From Ciona intestinalis (lineage: Eukaryota > Chordata > Ascidiacea > Phlebobranchia > Cionidae), in assembly GCF_000224145.3 (NCBI RefSeq), contig NC_020170.2, forward strand, positions 1,444,300 to 1,508,299: DNA of 64,000 bases, given 5' to 3'. Position 1 is the first letter of the stretch; each line of letters starts with the position of its first letter. Under the pieces are notes generated by a model, which made no database searches, was not told where the DNA came from, and was given only the letters and a program-made list of their open reading frames with translations. Shown one piece after another: positions 36,701 to 51,700 of this stretch. The position numbers and the translations under genes are program-made.

Positions 36701-39700
36701 GAAAGAAGTGGTTCTGGCGCACATAATTCAAAACATGATATATATTGTACAGTAATATCAGAGGGTACTAGGTTCAGAGCTAAATGCTGCTACCATTGTG
36801 AGTGCATGTCCTTGGTTACTAGTGGGTTGTTTAAATTATCAATTATCTGCCATACATAAAAAAGCAATTATTCATAACTGCTGACAAAGGATGTATATGC
36901 TATCCAAAAAAAAAATCAGTTTTATTTTGTGTAAACTATTAAAATAATTGTACTTGTTAACGGAACATACCTCCAGCGTTCTTAACTTATGTGGTCGAAA
37001 ATGGTTCCCGAAAAAGCATTGGTAACTGACCGCATCATTGTATGAATAAGTAAGTAAAGCGGGAGCCAATAACCGAGCTCCATCCACCTTAAAAAAGAAA
37101 ATATGAACAGATTATAATTTTTTGTTGGTTATGCAAAAATAAAACCTATAATTTATAATTTTAAATTTAAATTTACACTGTAAAGCAATTTTGTCCATAC
37201 TAAAATTAGGTACACAGCAAATTTATTTTACTATTTTATAAATAAAAAAGCAGCTGGAACATTTGAATATCATACTTAGTTTTTATGTAGACTAGAAACT
37301 ATATCAATTACTCTGCACAATTAATAATTTAAAAAAAAACAATTAAAACATTGTTTTAAAAACAATTGAAACTAAATTTTTATTCTTTGTTTTATTGTTA
37401 AAATTAAAATTGTACAAATCCAGCCTATCAATGGAGGTTTTGTAACTTCTTACTTTATCCTCGCGTGGCCGGAAAACAACAGTCTGTATAACAGGGATGT
37501 TCTAATTCATACACCCCGTGCCAGCTTATGAGTTACTATGTATGTTACTTTGGGGGCAATTTTTCATTTTGTTTTTATGTGTGGCTGATTATTTGGACAA
37601 CTCATTAGTGACCACTGGGTTGAAGCAATTGCTGTTAAGTGTCTTGCTCAAGGACACATTCGACCAAAATGGTGGCAGCGAAGAGCCTTGAACCTATTAC
37701 CTCTGGGTTAGAGGTGGGCACGCTAACCAACTGTGGTACGGCGCTGGACAAATGCCTAAGTTGAAACAACAAAGGTAAAAATGATCTTAATATACAAACA
37801 CAACATACATTTGGTGGTGAGTTACAATGTAGAGGTTCACATGGTAACAATGTATTTAGTTCAGGTAAGTACACTCTTCTTCCATCACATAATACATCTT
37901 GGTATATATCCTTTAACATTGGAATCCAATATCCAGGCACGCATTTAAATCGAACTGTGGAGTCCACAGGAACATATTGGTCTTTTTCAGGGCCTGCAAT
38001 AATAATGAATGAATTTTACTTCTTTTATTGTCCTGTGTTGGGCATTGACAGTGGTTATAACATGGATGTTCTGTTTCATTCAGCTTCTGCGCGCTTACAA
38101 GTTACAACATAGGTTAACTTTGTAAGTCAGTTTTGGAAGTGATTTTTTAATTTTATTTTAATGAAGGGTAGACAATTTAGAACCCAGTGGGTTGGAGCAA
38201 TTGATGTTAAGTGTTTTTCTAATAACACACACGTCCAATGTGGTAGCAGCTTCAAGCTTTAAAAAAGGAGTTAGTCCGAAATAAAGTCATGATTTTAACC
38301 ACTGGGGTGTAGAGTGTAAACATTTTATTCTATATGGGTAAGATCCTACAGAGGTTAATCTGGGGACTTGGGGTTTGGGCCAAAGTTGTCCCATTCCTCC
38401 AAAACACATCTTACTTTTTAATGTAATTTCCTTTCCATTAGGTAAAACAGCCACAGAATGATCAGGATACAAATTAATCGGTCGACACCAGATTTTCCGA
38501 CACTTTTTTACATTTTCAAAGGTTGGAATCCACCCTCCTATTAAAATACATTACATTGTGAGTTTGAAATTTAATTTAATAATTTTGGAACATTATCATC
38601 CATAAAATATATACATGTTAATATAATTTCTATCACTATTTTAAAAATAATTCAATTTCTACATTTTACAAATGATGAATTAAACACAAAAAAGTTTTAT
38701 CTTTGTTTTGTTTTACTAAAACACATCATGGTGCATGACGTGCTTGCATCATACAAATGTAGACAAAGCTGTAAAATATCTGTTTTCATACATGATTAAC
38801 TTTAAAATCAATCAAAACGTTATTTAAATTAAAATATTATACGTATTTTACTAAAAAATCAATTCAATTGCCAATTAAATATTGGTTATGGTAAAATAAC
38901 AGGATAAGGAAATTGTTTGCAAGAAAATCATTTTTTATCGTGTTAGGGGTTCTCCTTTCTTACCCTAAGTACCCTATAGTGTTCCACTGTCTAGTTCTAA
39001 CATTTAAAGAATAGACTGGACTCGTTAGTTCAGTATCTTGGTAGTCGAGTTAATAGCTTGGTTATGAATTATGATCTAATCACGTGACACGATACATAGA
39101 TATCAAATACTTTGTGATACATGATGGCATGAATATAAACAATGAGCATGAACACTACATACCCCATTGTTTTTATTACCACACTTGACTATATTTGTTT
39201 CGTTCCACTTAAGCACATTATGTAACCAAACACATGATGTGCTTGCATCATACAAGCAAATATAAGCTGCCACTTTACCTCGCGGACTGCACCCCATGAA
39301 TACAAAAGGTTCCGACCATGTTGATTCATATCCAGGAAAACACCGGAACCTCCAAGTTGCCCCAACCCCTGTAATACCACCACCACTCGCATGCTCCATA
39401 TCTGGCGGGGGTTTACATCTGTTGGAAAAGAAAATATTTGACAGGATAAAAAACAGCCTCCATAAAAAAAATTTTAGAAAAATCTTTTAACTGTATAAGA
39501 AAATCAAAAAATTTTGGAAAATTTTATAACTAAAAATTAATGTATAAAAAACATTTTTTTTATTTGTTATCAACTATTGTAATCAATAGGTAGGAGTCAG
39601 TAGCAATTTCATTAGCTTATGAAATCTTTACGGTGGTGCTAGAGCTAGGTTTAAGCCTACCATCATTGTAAAAGCAGGATGCATACTTTACATTTAAAAA

Positions 39701-42700
39701 TAAAAATTTGAAAAAAATTACCGCAACATTCACTGTGCTATAAATACTATATTTAAGTTACTTTGTTTATTATTATAACACTTACTGAATAACAACACAT
39801 TCTATTGAATCTGGCCGAGGTTCCCACTGTCCATACCACATACATTTTAAATGAACCCTTCTTACTGCACTACTGATATGATATCCTTTTTTACATTGGT
39901 GGATGGCTGTTCCATTGTTATATTGATTGTGAAGTGAATCATTTGTGTATCGAACTTCCGCATTTGGTCTGTAGAAAATTATGTATTTAAGATAAAAATC
40001 GACCTTATAAGATGTGTGTAGCTTGCCAGAAAGCCAGAAAATAATAATGGGGTTTAATAAAAAAATCAAAACAAGACACCCGAAACCCCCCCCCCCCCCT
40101 CCACTGGCTGCGCCACTGAGTGTAGGGTTTTAATTTAATGTCAACACTATCAAGTGATTGTACAATTAATAATAATAAATTTTATTTGTCTCTTTGATTA
40201 CGGTAGCAAAGATTTAGAAATATTTAAAAAAAAAATTAAATTGTTGATGTGCAAAACTGATTGCCTCGTGTATAGAAATATGACAATAAATTATGATTCT
40301 AAAAATTCTGTAACCAAATAAGCGTGATAAATCTAAATAAACCATTTGAATTTGTATTCATTGGTTGTGATCGATACCAAGCTTATTAGAATACTACAAT
40401 GTGGTTGAAATTTCAAACAAGAATTTAATTTCTACAATCAATACACAATCTAAAAATAACAGTATTTACATAGAAATAAAAAAGAATTAAAAACAAAATT
40501 CCAGTAATCAAGAAAAATAAAAACAGTGCTAACAAAACATCTATTTCTAGTTGCATTCAGTTTAATTTTTTTAATAATGCTAATTTATTTTAATTTTATA
40601 ACATGCTTATGAAACTAAATGATGTGAATTGTTATTTTCAGATTGAATAATGAGAAAATAATGATTTAAAAGAATTTATAAGAATCATTATTTTCACATT
40701 TAATGAATGAATCATTATTTTCACATTTAATGAAACTAAATCATGTGAATCATTACTTTCACATTGAATCATTATTTTCACATTAAACATTGAATAATGA
40801 GAAAATAATAATTTATAAGTCCTGGCAGATAGCAAAAAAACATCAGAAAGACACTATGTTTTTTATATCAAATAAAAAGATTATTTATAATAATTTGACT
40901 CACTTATTGCGTAACACCGGGCATTTAGCAAGTTCACACGTATAGTGTGCATCATATTGTGTTATGTTGGTAACCCATTGTGCGCCATCACCACACCTAG
41001 CTTCGTATGTAAAACCTTGAATATTACCTCTGCCTGGTGAAGTAACAAGATAACCACGCTCACATGTGTACAAGGCTATGTCCTAAAACAGACGAAAAAA
41101 CATTGAATTAAAGTCATTTTAATATAAAACTTGAATAGAAACAAAATATTTATAAACACTTGTCAAGAAACTAAAGGGCCATAACTTAAAAAAAAGTATT
41201 TAGTTATTAGCAATAAAAAAATTGTTAATTAAATTCATTTTAACAAAAATCTAATGGAAAAACAACGAGTGTTTGTCAAGTTCTAACAACACTTATGTCT
41301 TAATCGTGTTAACATTTTTGTGTGCAGAAAAAAATATTATTAAGATAACATTGTTTTGCTGGTGTTGCTACCAATATCAGGAATATATTAATAATATTTT
41401 TCAATATTTTATCTTTTAGCAAAAGTATAAATGCATGCATATTTAACATCAGTTTTGACTAAAATTTGAATATTGCACAGTAAATGACATTTAAATATTG
41501 TAATCTGGGTGTTTCTACAGTAACCAGTGCCATTTTATTCTATATAGGTCAGAGCCATAGAAATACAGAGCGAGGTGAAAAGGCAAATTGTACGCCAATT
41601 TGTTTTCGGTACATTACACAAAAATTTGGACCTAAAAAAAATTTAAAGGTTTGAAAGTGTCAAAACATGTGTTATTTGTTTTCTATATCGCTTACAGTTA
41701 AAAACATATTTACATTTGTTTGGAAGAAAAAACTGTGGTCCTACACTTATCAGACAAAGCTATTTATGCTTAATTGTTATCAAGGTTAACTTCTAATAGA
41801 AGCAGAAAAAGTTTAAATTTAAAATAAAAGGCGAGATTTGGTTCAAAACAGTGTCTTCACTCAATGAAACATTACAATAGTACTTTACAAGCTATTGAAG
41901 AAGTATCAACCAACCATATAATTATTTGATGATAACAAAATATAACTTCCATGTTCAATGTCTGGTGGTGGTGGGCATATGATTGGAACGCAAGTCTCAC
42001 TTCCTTCTTTCTTCAAATACCAAAATCTATTTCCTCCACACCATACTGTGGGTGGATTATGTTATTTGATATAATAATACAAATAAAAAAAAGACAGGAT
42101 ATAGCCACAAATAGCGAAAAGACAGGATATAGCGACAAAAAAACTCGCTTTTATTTAAAAACATTGGGAAAAAAAGCGTGGTTGCTACACCTAGGCTTGA
42201 AGGATTGAATGACATTGCCTATTCAAGTGTGATGAGGCAATGGTAGTCTTTTATAACATAGGTGCCGTATTTTATACTCCTTGTGCTTGCTTAAGAGTTA
42301 CCATGTATGTAACTTTGTTGTTTTTTTCTGTCTGGTGAAAATTTGGGCAACCCATTAGTGACTACTAAGGAGCAATAAGTGTGTGCCTTGTCACAGGGAA
42401 ATTCAGCAAATGTATGATTGTGAAAATATGCATAACTTAGGAAGCATTAAATCCATGCGCACAATTAATTCAATTAAATATGTATGTAATTTAACAGTCA
42501 GCACATGTGTTTTGTATAAAGTTTTGTTTAGGAATATAAACTTGTAACTTAACATAATTAGTCTATTTCCAATCACAGTAATGGAAGCCACGAAGAGATG
42601 AAACTAGAAGTCGTTAAAACACGCTATGTATACAAAAATATTGAAACAGCATTACAATGTCAACGTATTATATATGGTTTAACTACCACGTTTTATAAAG

Positions 42701-45700
42701 AGCTAAAAACAAACATTGAGAATTTTATTTACTTTAATATAACTCACATAAAACATAATTAAAACATATTTAACTCCAAATTTATTATTTCAAAAATATT
42801 TTAAAATACCTACATTTGAAGTGCGGGTGGCTTTTGTTAGTATTATCCAGATAATGAAATCCCTTATCACAAGTATAGAACTCATATGAACCATATACAG
42901 TTCCTGAAGAATTGGTGAAGACTGCATTATTTATCACAGGTTTGATTCCTGTGTCACAATACACTTGTTTGCATGTTTTGCCCTCCATGTTAATAGACCA
43001 TGTGTTGTGACCTACACACTTGATTGTCACTACACCAGAAGATATAGGGTCATCAAATAAATAGTTTGGTGGGCATTTGTAGGTGACCTGCAAATAATGT
43101 TGTTTCATATTACAGTGGTTTTGAACCTATTATCGGCAAGACCAAAATAATAAGCAGAAATTAATTAATTATTAAAGATATGAATATTATGAGAATAATT
43201 TTTTTGTTTGTAATGTTAAGCTTAGGTTATTAGAAAAGCTTTAGCTATTAATTTTTTAAAACTATGGTTTAAATAGCTTTTTGTACCCATACAGTAAATT
43301 ATTTTTATAGTAAAGGTCAATAAGTTTTGTAAAAATGTGAAAGACTTATCAGTGAGCCAACTAAATTTAATGGCTGGATACCTTTGGATAAATTTGTAGC
43401 AGCCAAAGTTATATAAATTATCATTCATATTAACAAGCTATGGATTACATACAACATTTTGGTAAAAACTTAAACACTCTAAAAATTGTTATACAGTGGT
43501 GTGGGGAAAGATGGGACACCTTTTAACTCGATTTTCTCGACCCATTTAGTAGTAAACAATAAACATTCAAATAATTATAAAACTATATCCTCACGACTCC
43601 AATAGACCGTTGTTAATTGTTTAAAACACGATCAGGATATTTTGATATTATGTGCTAAAGATGTCCCACCTTCCCCCACCCTACTATATTACATTAAACT
43701 TAATGTCAGACTGTGAATTATCAAACACACACTATGGAATTTAGAACTTTTCGAACCTAATGGTAAAAACACCCATTATAAAATAGTTATATTACATTAA
43801 ACTGAAAGTGTCCGATTGTCATTTAGTGAAACACAGTTACACCCTATAAATTTTAAAATAGTTCAAATTTATTGGTAAAAAACACGAAATATAAAATAGT
43901 TACATGTTACATTTACCTCGTCCCCATAAAACGTTGTTGTCAAAACACGGCGTGTGTCCTCGATCTCAGGCGGTTCTTCACAAGACATCCGAGTGCAATT
44001 AGCAAAAACTAAAGGATCAGGTTTCCATACCCCACCCTTTACACACATTACCAATTCATCTACTTTACCAGGTATCACTTGGTAGCCTTCATCACATTGG
44101 ATATTTAAGGTGGACTCAAGGTTTAGCATTCTCACTGTAATAGCGGAACACTTCAAATACTTGTAGTAGATTTACTAGTATACCAAATACTTTTGGGGAA
44201 GATGGGACACATTTTTATTCTATTTTCTCGTCCCATTTGGTAGTAAACAAAGAACATTTAAAGAAAATTAAAAGCGTATCACCACGACTTCCATATACTG
44301 TTGTTATTTGTTTAAAACAAGATGAGGATATTTAGAAATTACGTACTAAAAGTGTTTTATCTTCCCCTACTTTACTATATATATAAATAAGTTTTTACCT
44401 AACCATAGAAAAGCTCTACAGAAGTTTTAGTATCACATTTTATTAAAAAAACATGCTAGGTATTAATCCTCAGTTCTGAATAGCCAACAGTCAGCCAGTA
44501 TATACATTTTCTACTTTAACCAGACATTTTGTAAGTTTTTGAATGGATTCAGTGCTCCACATTATGTGGGTGAGATTCCAGAGTGGCATGCACATTGGTA
44601 CCCACTATGATCTAGCAATCTCCATTAGGTGTCTTGTCCCAGAGGTGTCTAGCTTTACACATACTTAATGTTCAATATTAAAACTTACTTTTAAATTTAG
44701 CATTGGGAGGAATTTTTGGAGGTTGGCAAACAATAGATGAAGCTGGATGACAAATTACTTCGGATGGTTCCCATACCTCATCACCTGGTTAATATCAAAA
44801 GAGTTATTGAAATAAGTAAAAAGAAAATATATTTTTGAGAACTGATGTTTTGCTACGAAATACTGTCACAGACTTTATAAAAACCCAACATAACTGTGTT
44901 CTCGCCACGTTTAACCCATTTTATTTTCATAAATAATAAAGTAGTTTTTCATCTAAAATCCACATACACCTCACTATACTGCATGTGTCACTTTTTACGA
45001 ATCTGAAAAAATATCTTACAAACAGCTACAAAATGGCATTTATTTCTTAAAAATGAATGTAATTAAAAATACCAAGTAGAACTGCGAGAAATGAGCTTAC
45101 CTGTGCAAGTTATTGTTGCATTGCTGTGATCCAATGAAACATAATGATGTGGCAAACAAGTTAATACAATCGTATCATTGAATGTATAAAGTATTGTTTC
45201 ATTCTTCATAGTTGCATTTATATTGGTTGCATTCGCCCCATTTAAAGTCCCATTCATATTAGTTGTATTTCCAACAGTTGTGTTTATATTGGTGACATTT
45301 TCCATGAGATTCATCTCACTTACACCACCCATAGTTACATTCAAAGTAAGCTTAGGTGGAAGGCAGCGTGCTTTACCAAATGTTAGGAATATTTCTTCGA
45401 GCGGTAAAATAACTTCCGATGATACATTGGTTTTCGCACTGGAAAAAATTAATTTGAAAATTTTGTTTTGTATTTTTTACAAAAAGAGTAGCGAAATATT
45501 TTTAAAAATTGTGTTGTATTTTATATTTACCTAAATCCGCTTAAAAAAAATTAAAAAAAATTCAGTTAAACAACAAATGTAATAATTTGAGTAATTTTCA
45601 ATACAAACCTTCTGCCAATTAAACTAAATTTCTGGGACCACAAAAGTAGGGGAATTACCCTCCAAACCCCATCTGCCCCACATTCGATGACAACCACCTT

Positions 45701-48700
45701 TCTTCCCGTGCCAGGTGGGTAACCATATGACACATACCCCACATCTGCTGTGTATGTTATTCTATCATTAAGTAAAAAGCCATTCACGTGTCGTGATGAG
45801 TGTTCACGAAGACCAGGATCACGACAGTTGATTTTTTCACATGAAACAATGTTGGGGTTGATGTTCCACGAACCTGAATAAAAAATAATAGAATATAATT
45901 ATTAAGATTGAAGTCACTTTTTGTTGCAATATGGGGGTTATTTTTTTTATGTTTAAACTGAATAAACTGAAAAAAGTGGTTATATGATGTGTGATGTTGG
46001 GCAAGTATCACTGTTAAGGTTCAATGCTGTTAACATTGTAGGCGTGTGCTGTCTAAACTGTTAAACATGCATAAAAAAACACAAAGTTACATTCCTGGTA
46101 ATTCTTAGGTGGGCAAGAGGTGTATAATATAATACACAAAAAATTCCAGTTATTTATAGATATTATACAATACAAACTTTGATGATAAATATGATATATA
46201 TAGAACTTACCAAGTTCACCACATTTTAAATGCAGTTGTCTGACACCAATACTTGTAACATATCCATAAGAACAAGTTACAACAATCTCGCTTCCATTAC
46301 TGTAAGCTGATGATTCTGTAAGATAGTAAGATATATTATTGAACAGTAAGGTAAAAAAAAGTTAGTCGGCGTTTGAATTTTTTTATTCTTAAACTTGGTA
46401 TTAAACAAAGAATAGTTTAGTTATATAATTTAAGTCGTGGCAATCGAAAAGAGAACAGGTGCAAATGGTATTTCATCCTAGATTTTACCCCACAGTACTA
46501 TATGAATACTTTTTGACCTAGTATCACTTAAGTTTTTAAAACTGGTTTTTAAATTAAACCAGTGTTTCCAGTAAGACATGCCAAAAGAGAAATTTAGATC
46601 AGAGTTGACCCATTACCCCAACACCCACCCATTACCCCAACATTACCCCACTTTACTCAGTGGTATGAGGTATAAAATATATTAAAATATGAAATTTGGT
46701 TCATACTGCATCTAAAAAATTTTTTTGGTTCATTATCACACCTAAAAAAACTGTTATGCTTAAGCTAATAATCATTCGGCTACACCTACACCTACATGTT
46801 CCATTGATTCACTCACCTATTTTGGCCAAATCATCTGTACTATTATTTGTCTGGTTTCTTACTGACATTTGATTGGTTGATTTGAACATAGGAACAGGGC
46901 ATGTGATTGGCTGACATGTAAGAAGTAATGGGATTGGGTGTTTATCCCATTCAGCATATTCTGTGCATGTTATTTCCCACTCAGATGTGTAGCTTATTCT
47001 GGAAAATATTATTAGGAAAAATAAATTACAAAATGATGGACATTTTTTGGGGGAAAGTTTTATGTCAATAAGACTTTTTCATATAAATATGATTTTTTAT
47101 GCTGTAGCTATTTCTGTACAACTCATATTATTTAATTATCTTAATCATAATAAGCAAAAATTAGGCTAAGCATTTTTTACAAAACTCTATTATTTTTCGT
47201 AATGTAAATAAACAGTTTCGGTCACAGTAACTAAGTAAAATTTAAGATTTATATCACAGTGAATACAATTGGCTGCAACAGCCACGCTTTTTAATATACT
47301 TTTTCCAACACTATATACATTTCAGCCATGCTTTTTAATAGAGACTCTTCCCAACACTTTTTATCTATAGCATGTTTTAACAATTACAGTTTGATGTTGA
47401 TTTCCTGATATTCTGTTTTTTAAATAACATGATCTTTGCTTTCGTTTTCGGAAAAAAAATATAAAAATTATGTTATGCTACTTAGCAACTTACTTTTCCC
47501 CAGAGTTCAAAAACATGGAGAACAGATTCCCATGGTTGCATTTAAACTTCACAGTATCTTGATAAAAATACTGTGGTGCGTGTTCGCCATCTTGTGCTAT
47601 GTAACCATCATTGATTTCTTCAGGTGGTTCGCATTGTAATGGCACACATGAAACATTACTTGGAGGTGGTTGCCATGAACCATCACCAGTACAAGATGCT
47701 TGAAAGGTTGTTAGAAATTCAGAGGTATAGTTACTCGAAACGCGGTAACCAGGTACACATGTATACACAATTATTGTTTCAAAATTCCGATCTTTGAATT
47801 CAAGCAGAGAGTTTCGGATGAGAACTGTATTGGAAAAAATAATTGTTAACGAATTTATAAAATGTAAACATAAAACTGTTGTAATCAGAGATTGTATTAA
47901 TTTTAAAAGGCTCACTTTGGCAAATGTATTTGTTTTTACTAACATTTTAGAGTATAGTATGACGATTCATTTTACATTGATTGAAGTGAACTGCAAAACG
48001 TGGTGCTAAAACTTAGTTCCAGAAGAGCAGTATTAGATATACTTTATGCTTTACAGCAAAATTGTAGTGATTTAAATAATGCTATATTGCATAGAAAAAA
48101 GTTCATATTTTAAAGATATTTCATAGATGTTTTATAGAAAAAAAGTTCAAAACTTCTTGATTTTTAATAAAAAAGTCATATTTAAATCCAATTCCAAATA
48201 TTCAAAGTGAATTCAATAATGGTTGATAAATAAATTCTCACCTGGGTATAGGCATACAACATCCACACAACGAATTGAAGAAAACAGAGGTTTCCATGAA
48301 ATAGTATACGATGCCAATGATCTATCACTACCACTTTGTTCTACAGTGCAAGTTATATTGACGTAGTTGACACGACCGTGAGGTGGCCTCCATTGTCCAC
48401 GCGGACAAAGATAATAAGCTTCATCACCTTTCTTATACACATCCTTATGCCCAATTGATACGAGGCCCCCTTGTATAATGTCGGGCGGGGCAGGGCAGTG
48501 TATAGGTTCACAATGTACAGTAGTGCGACCCACTACGTCTGGTTTCCACTCTCCGTTTAATTGACAGGTGAACCTAATAGAAGCGTGGAAAGCATCGATC
48601 GTATACCCAACATCGCATGTTAGCGTTGCATGGTCACCAGTGAAGTAAACCTCAGGCTCCTGGAAAAAAATATGAATCACGTTTTATTAATTTCCTTTCA

Positions 48701-51700
48701 TGAATTTAATTAGTTTGATCAACACTATCTTTTTTAAAAATAGAAGTAAAATTTATGTTATATAGTGGTATATTTTGACACTAAAAATGTAATTATGTGA
48801 ATAATACTCTATAAATTCACCCTTTTTAGGGGAAAATGTAGAATGAATGAGTGTATGAATGCAACTTGTTTTTTGATGTTAAGTGTTTTGCCCAAGGACA
48901 CATACAGCCACAATGATAGAAGCAATGAGCCTTGAACCCATAACCTCTGGGTTAGAGTTTGCCATGGCCGCCGACAATGATGTACTAAGTGTGTATTTAA
49001 CATATAAACTGACAAACTGAATACAACTTCGTATACAATTTAGTTAATGTAAAATACAGTCTTTGGTAATCAATAGACTGCATTACATGAAAAATAGACT
49101 GCATTACATGAATTAAAAACTCACTCTTTTAACTCTTGTAAATGATCCATCATGAATATCAGGTAATGGGTTACATACAGTTGCGTGACATCTTATAGTA
49201 GAAGGATGAGGTATCCATGTACCAGTGTAATGACATGTGGTTATTTGGGAGTAATTATTCCTGCTTATTTCAAAACCTTTCAAGCATGCATATTCTACCT
49301 GCATAAAATATATAACCAGTTAGTGGCTGTAAGGCGTTTAGAGCATATATGATGCATTAGCAATACGCTGTAACACGTTTTCTTTCGAGAGTCCCATAAA
49401 TACAAAAAAAAACATTTTTTTCATAATTGTAAATCTCATGAAATTGGTATAGAACTTTATGAATAAACAGAATAGAATACTAAATCCCATAATTAGATTC
49501 AAATGTGGAAAGATTTGAAATTGTATATTATGCATGTCTACTTAGCATAATTGCTTGCACATGAAATTTGACCATGGAGCTAATGGCAAGTGTTAGTTAA
49601 AATACGAGTATAAAACATTAACATATAGACTACGACAACAATATGGACAATTGTCACACGTATTTGGAATATATACGATTTTACAGTAAAAGTACAAAAA
49701 CTATTCTGCATTATCTGTTCCTATGACGAGGCATGCCAGGGTTTTGGAATTTTGGGCAATATAGCAAATTATTCAATTCCCCCCAAAAAATAACAGACCA
49801 AATTGCAAACAGGTAATAAAAACTGTAAAGTTTTAAATAATGTATTTTAAATTAAACTTGACTTAACTAATATAGAGATAAACATCTTTGAAATTGGTAA
49901 AAACAGTTTTCATTTTTGGAACAAATGTAGTTTTACACTACCATAATCCATTTTTAATTAATAATGCTATTTTTTCTATCATTAATATAACTTACTTCAT
50001 CTTCAAATAAAAAACTCTCTCCAATTCTAACAGATCTTTCAACTAAACCGGGATCTCCACAGTCAACTCTACTACACATAAGAGGCATGGGATTTGGATC
50101 CCACTGCCCAGTTTCATTACATTTAACTTCAATGTATGAATACCATGCTGCGAACCAATAACCCTGGATGTGAAATATTAAATGTTGTAAGTTTTTCATG
50201 CAATTTAAGGGTAATTATATGTATTTTAATGCCGATATGGCTATTTAACCTGGATACACTAGTCACCAACTAAAGTACTAGACAAAATCAAATTTTCTTA
50301 CTTTAAACACTTTTTTATAAAAAAAAAACAATGCTCAAAAGTCAAAAGTATTTATAGTTGTCTTACAGCAGAATAGTTAAAAGCAAGACAACCAAAGGCA
50401 ATAAAACAATCTTATGGCATGAATACTTTATCAACTTCATAATTAAAGCATGAAAAATACTTTAACTAAAATTACTGACAAAAACATACCTCAACACAGT
50501 GGTACTGGAATGCATAGTTGTATTTGTTGACATTTCTTATCAAGCTTGTTGGAAATCTTTTCGAGTTTCTAACATACCCAGGGTCAGGGCATGTTACAGG
50601 GTCACACTTGATGCCCTCACTTATCATAGGAACGTCCCAATCTCCACTATTCTGACAAGTTGAACTTATTGAGGTCGAGCCATTCAATCTATCAATGATA
50701 CAAATAAATAAAGATTTTTTTAATTGTTTGCAAAATATTTATTTATTTTTAAAATGTTACTTTGAAGTGTTCTAAAATGTCACCTATTCAGGCTCGCATA
50801 GCGGAGAATCGTTATAGGTTATAAGTTATAATATGGGTGTTCAATCGCATTCTATGTACAATGGTTCTATGTGCCTCATTCAAGGTTATAAGTTATAAAC
50901 CTTGTAAGCCTTTTTTTGTATTGATGTATGGCTGATAATTTGGACAAAGAGGTTGGAGCAATTACCATTAAGTGTCTAACTCTTAACCTAAGTACAAATA
51001 TCCCACCCTAAGGTGTTCTGCCATTTCCGTCAATTAATCACTAAACACCCAATATGTTAGAAAGCAATGAGGGCAGAGATGCCAAAATAGAGGCAACACC
51101 AAGCATAAATACACTTCTTTTTTTAAATTAAGGTCAGTTATCCAACTGAATAAAATCAAAAATCAAAATCCCATACACACCTTGAACTTGGTGGATTCTC
51201 AAGGTTTGAATGCAGAACCCAGAACCCTCTATTGCATTCAACAACCACAGTTGATAGGTAAGTTGGTTGGTGGTCAATTTGTGCACCAGGTTCATATTTC
51301 AATGGTTTGTGTGGTTTTTGTATTGGTGGGTATAGAATAGCAGTTGAGTGGAACAGAGGAAGAGGTGGTGGGCATGTTACGTCTATACATCTCTTTACTG
51401 CCACAAGCTAGGAGAATAGCGTGTGAAAGGATATAACTTATCTTACTCTTATGTAGCAGGCAATTGCAGTTGTTATAACACAGTGTGCTACTATTGTCCT
51501 GCTGTTCTTTGGGCAGGATTCGGACACTTTAACCTTGGTACATTGCAATAGTTAATCACACTACCTATTTACTGTACATTATTTAACTTGAACAAGTAAT
51601 TATACTTATATATAATATAAATTTATATAGTAGGTGGGGGAAGATGGGACACCTTTTTTCATTCCATTTTCTTGTCCCATTTGGTAGTAAACAAAAACAT

